From: an uncultured Clostridia bacterium
GTDB taxonomy: Bacteria; Bacillota; Clostridia; Christensenellales; Borkfalkiaceae
Assembly: GCA_934249265.1 (NCBI GenBank)
Contig: CAKQKQ010000027.1
Location: 1-22,062 of the forward strand
DNA length: 22,062 nt
Reading direction: 5' to 3'
The position numbers and the translations under genes were made by a program. How positions within the stretch are numbered: position 1 is the stretch's first letter; every line of letters starts with the position of its first letter. Below are positions 21,138 to 22,062 of the stretch, piece after piece. Below the pieces are notes generated by a model. It had not been told where the DNA came from. It was given only the letters and a program-made list of their open reading frames with translations, and made no database searches.

Positions 21138-21725
21138 TTATCTATTCCAACTTTTCTTTTTGTCTTCTTCGGTAATCGCCCGAATAACTTTGCACGGATT
21201 ACCTACCGCCACCGAATTGCTCGGAATATCTTTGACAACGACGCTGCCGCCGCCGATTACGACGTTACTTCCTATCGTAACCCCCGGCATAACTTGAACG
21301 CCCGCCCCTATCCATACGTTATCTCCTATGGTAATTGGATAAGCATACTCCAAGCCTTGATTTCTACGCTCATAGTCGATCGGATGCCCCGCCGTATGAA
21401 AGCCACAGTCGGGCGCAATGAATACGTTATCGCCGAATTTTACTTTCGCGCCGTCTAAAATGACGGTGTTGTGATTTGCAAAAAAGTTTTCGCCGATTTC
21501 TATGTTATAGCCGTAATCGCACCAAAAAGGAGCGATAATACAAAACGCGCCTTTCGTTTTGCCCAACAACTGTTTCATTATTTCTTGCTGTGCTTTTTCG
21601 TCGGACGGTCGAAGTTGATTAAACTGATAGCAAAGGTCTTTTGCCTTGGCTCTTTCTTCCAATAAATCTTTGTCGTAATTAGCGTCGTAAAGCATTTGCT
21701 TTTGCATTTTTTCCTTTTCCGTCAT
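21138..21725 (-). CDS. Sugar O-acetyltransferase (Maa/LacA type)
   Basis: A 195-residue protein; ATG 21725 follows AGGAGTC, which lies inside the upstream gene, and is one base after that gene's stop. The N-terminal Mac domain (MTEKEKMQKQMLYDANYD...LLEERAKAKDLC) is followed by a left-handed parallel beta-helix of hexapeptide repeats (IEIGENFFANHN, VKFGDNVFIAPD, ITIGDNVWIGAGVQVMPGVT, IGSNVVIGGGSVV). His114 in HTAGHPID corresponds to the catalytic histidine of galactoside and maltose acetyltransferases, which transfer acetyl from acetyl-CoA to a sugar hydroxyl. The family works as a trimer. Close coupling to a paralogue suggests linked acetylation of sugars; actual acceptors unknown. Confidence 0.92.
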   Translation of the reverse strand: MTEKEKMQKQMLYDANYDKDLLEERAKAKDLCYQFNQLRPSDEKAQQEIMKQLLGKTKGAFCIIAPFWCDYGYNIEIGENFFANHNTVILDGAKVKFGDNVFIAPDCGFHTAGHPIDYERRNQGLEYAYPITIGDNVWIGAGVQVMPGVTIGSNVVIGGGSVVVKDIPSNSVAVGNPCKVIRAITEEDKKKSWNR

Positions 21726-21726
21726 C

Positions 21727-22062
21727 TTATTTGACTCCTATTCTCTCTAAATAATCCGTTTTGTCTTTATCTGTTATTTCTCTGATTACTTTGCACGGGT
21801 TTCCTACCGCTATAACGTTTGACGGAATATCTTTCGTGACGATACTTCCCGCGCCTATTATCGTATTATCTCCGATAGTAACTCCGCCGAGGACTTTTAC
21901 GTCGCCGCCGAGCCATACGTTTTTACCGATATGAATAGGCTTGCTGTAACAGCCGCCGTTTATTCTCTCAATTGCGTCGATGGAGTGATTTGCCGCATAA
22001 AGTCCCGCGTTCGGTCCGATAAGCGTATGCGAACCGATAGTTACTTCGGCGCAGTCCAAAAT
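21727..22062 (-). CDS. Sugar O-acetyltransferase, N-terminus outside the window
   Basis: The frame is open to the last base, so the first ~85 residues are missing and the TTG at 22059 is just an internal Leu codon (ILDCAEVTIG). The visible part is the hexapeptide beta-helix (VTIGSHTLIGPNAGLYA, IHIGKNVWLGGDVKVLGGVT, IGDNTIIGAGSIV) with the catalytic-type His in AANHSID, and the end KDIPSNVIAVGNPCKVIREI. That end closely matches the neighbour (KDIPSNSVAVGNPCKVIRAI), so the two are paralogues, probably from tandem duplication. Stop and next start are one base apart. Confidence 0.85.
   Translation of the reverse strand: MLDCAEVTIGSHTLIGPNAGLYAANHSIDAIERINGGCYSKPIHIGKNVWLGGDVKVLGGVTIGDNTIIGAGSIVTKDIPSNVIAVGNPCKVIREITDKDKTDYLERIGVK

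Overview
The window (22,062 bp) is AT-rich and gene-dense. Ribosome binding sites are of the AAGGAG type, promoters match TTGAAA/TTGACA-N17-TATAAT, intrinsic terminators are frequent and there are Sec/lipobox lipoproteins. This suggests a low-GC Gram-positive anaerobe, probably an uncultured gut or rumen Clostridia-type Bacillota. That placement is inferred from the VTC/DUF4956/Cthe_2159-type locus, the collagen-like and BspA-type LRR lipoproteins with Listeria-Bacteroides repeats, and the Crp/Fnr-ferredoxin pair. I see no rRNA, tRNA, CRISPR array, transposase, integrase or phage gene.

Layout. (1) 1-3.8 kb: the end of a VTC-domain polyphosphate polymerase overlaps a DUF4956 membrane protein; a separately promoted Cthe_2159-like beta-helix lipoprotein follows. 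(2) 3.8-7 kb: a 713-residue Sel1-repeat protein and a small nitroreductase, both on the minus strand; a 66-bp identical hairpin repeat lies on each side of the Sel1 gene. (3) 7.2-8.6 kb: a DUF3592-like two-TM protein behind a near-perfect promoter, a terminator, and the decayed C-terminus of a small permease-like gene. (4) 8.6-12.2 kb: an XRE regulator diverges from a collagen-like/LRR lipoprotein and a small P-loop protein. A perfect 15-bp inverted repeat sits between them, and related hairpin-bearing intergenic modules flank the whole unit. A branched RNA-like fold follows at 11982-12104. (5) 12.3-16.1 kb: a GNAT enzyme, a small membrane protein, a MATE exporter and a four-TM protein, each with its own promoter. 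(6) 16.2-19.8 kb: a second LRR lipoprotein, a tandem-repeat intergenic region, and a ferredoxin gene diverging from a Crp/Fnr regulator with a palindrome placed for class II activation. (7) 19.9-22.06 kb: a minus-strand run of four acetyltransferase genes, the first cut by the window edge.

The window looks like a chromosomal patchwork of short independent units, not one pathway. The strongest non-coding themes are three families of repeated terminator hairpins (A at 3775/6263/16239, B at 8281/11916, C at 15415/16160/19913) and several arrays of degenerate ~20-40-nt tandem repeats, two of which begin at a stop codon. The candidates most worth following are the B-flanked XRE/lipoprotein/NTPase unit, the branched fold at 12 kb, and the Crp/Fnr-ferredoxin control region with its shortened ferredoxin.
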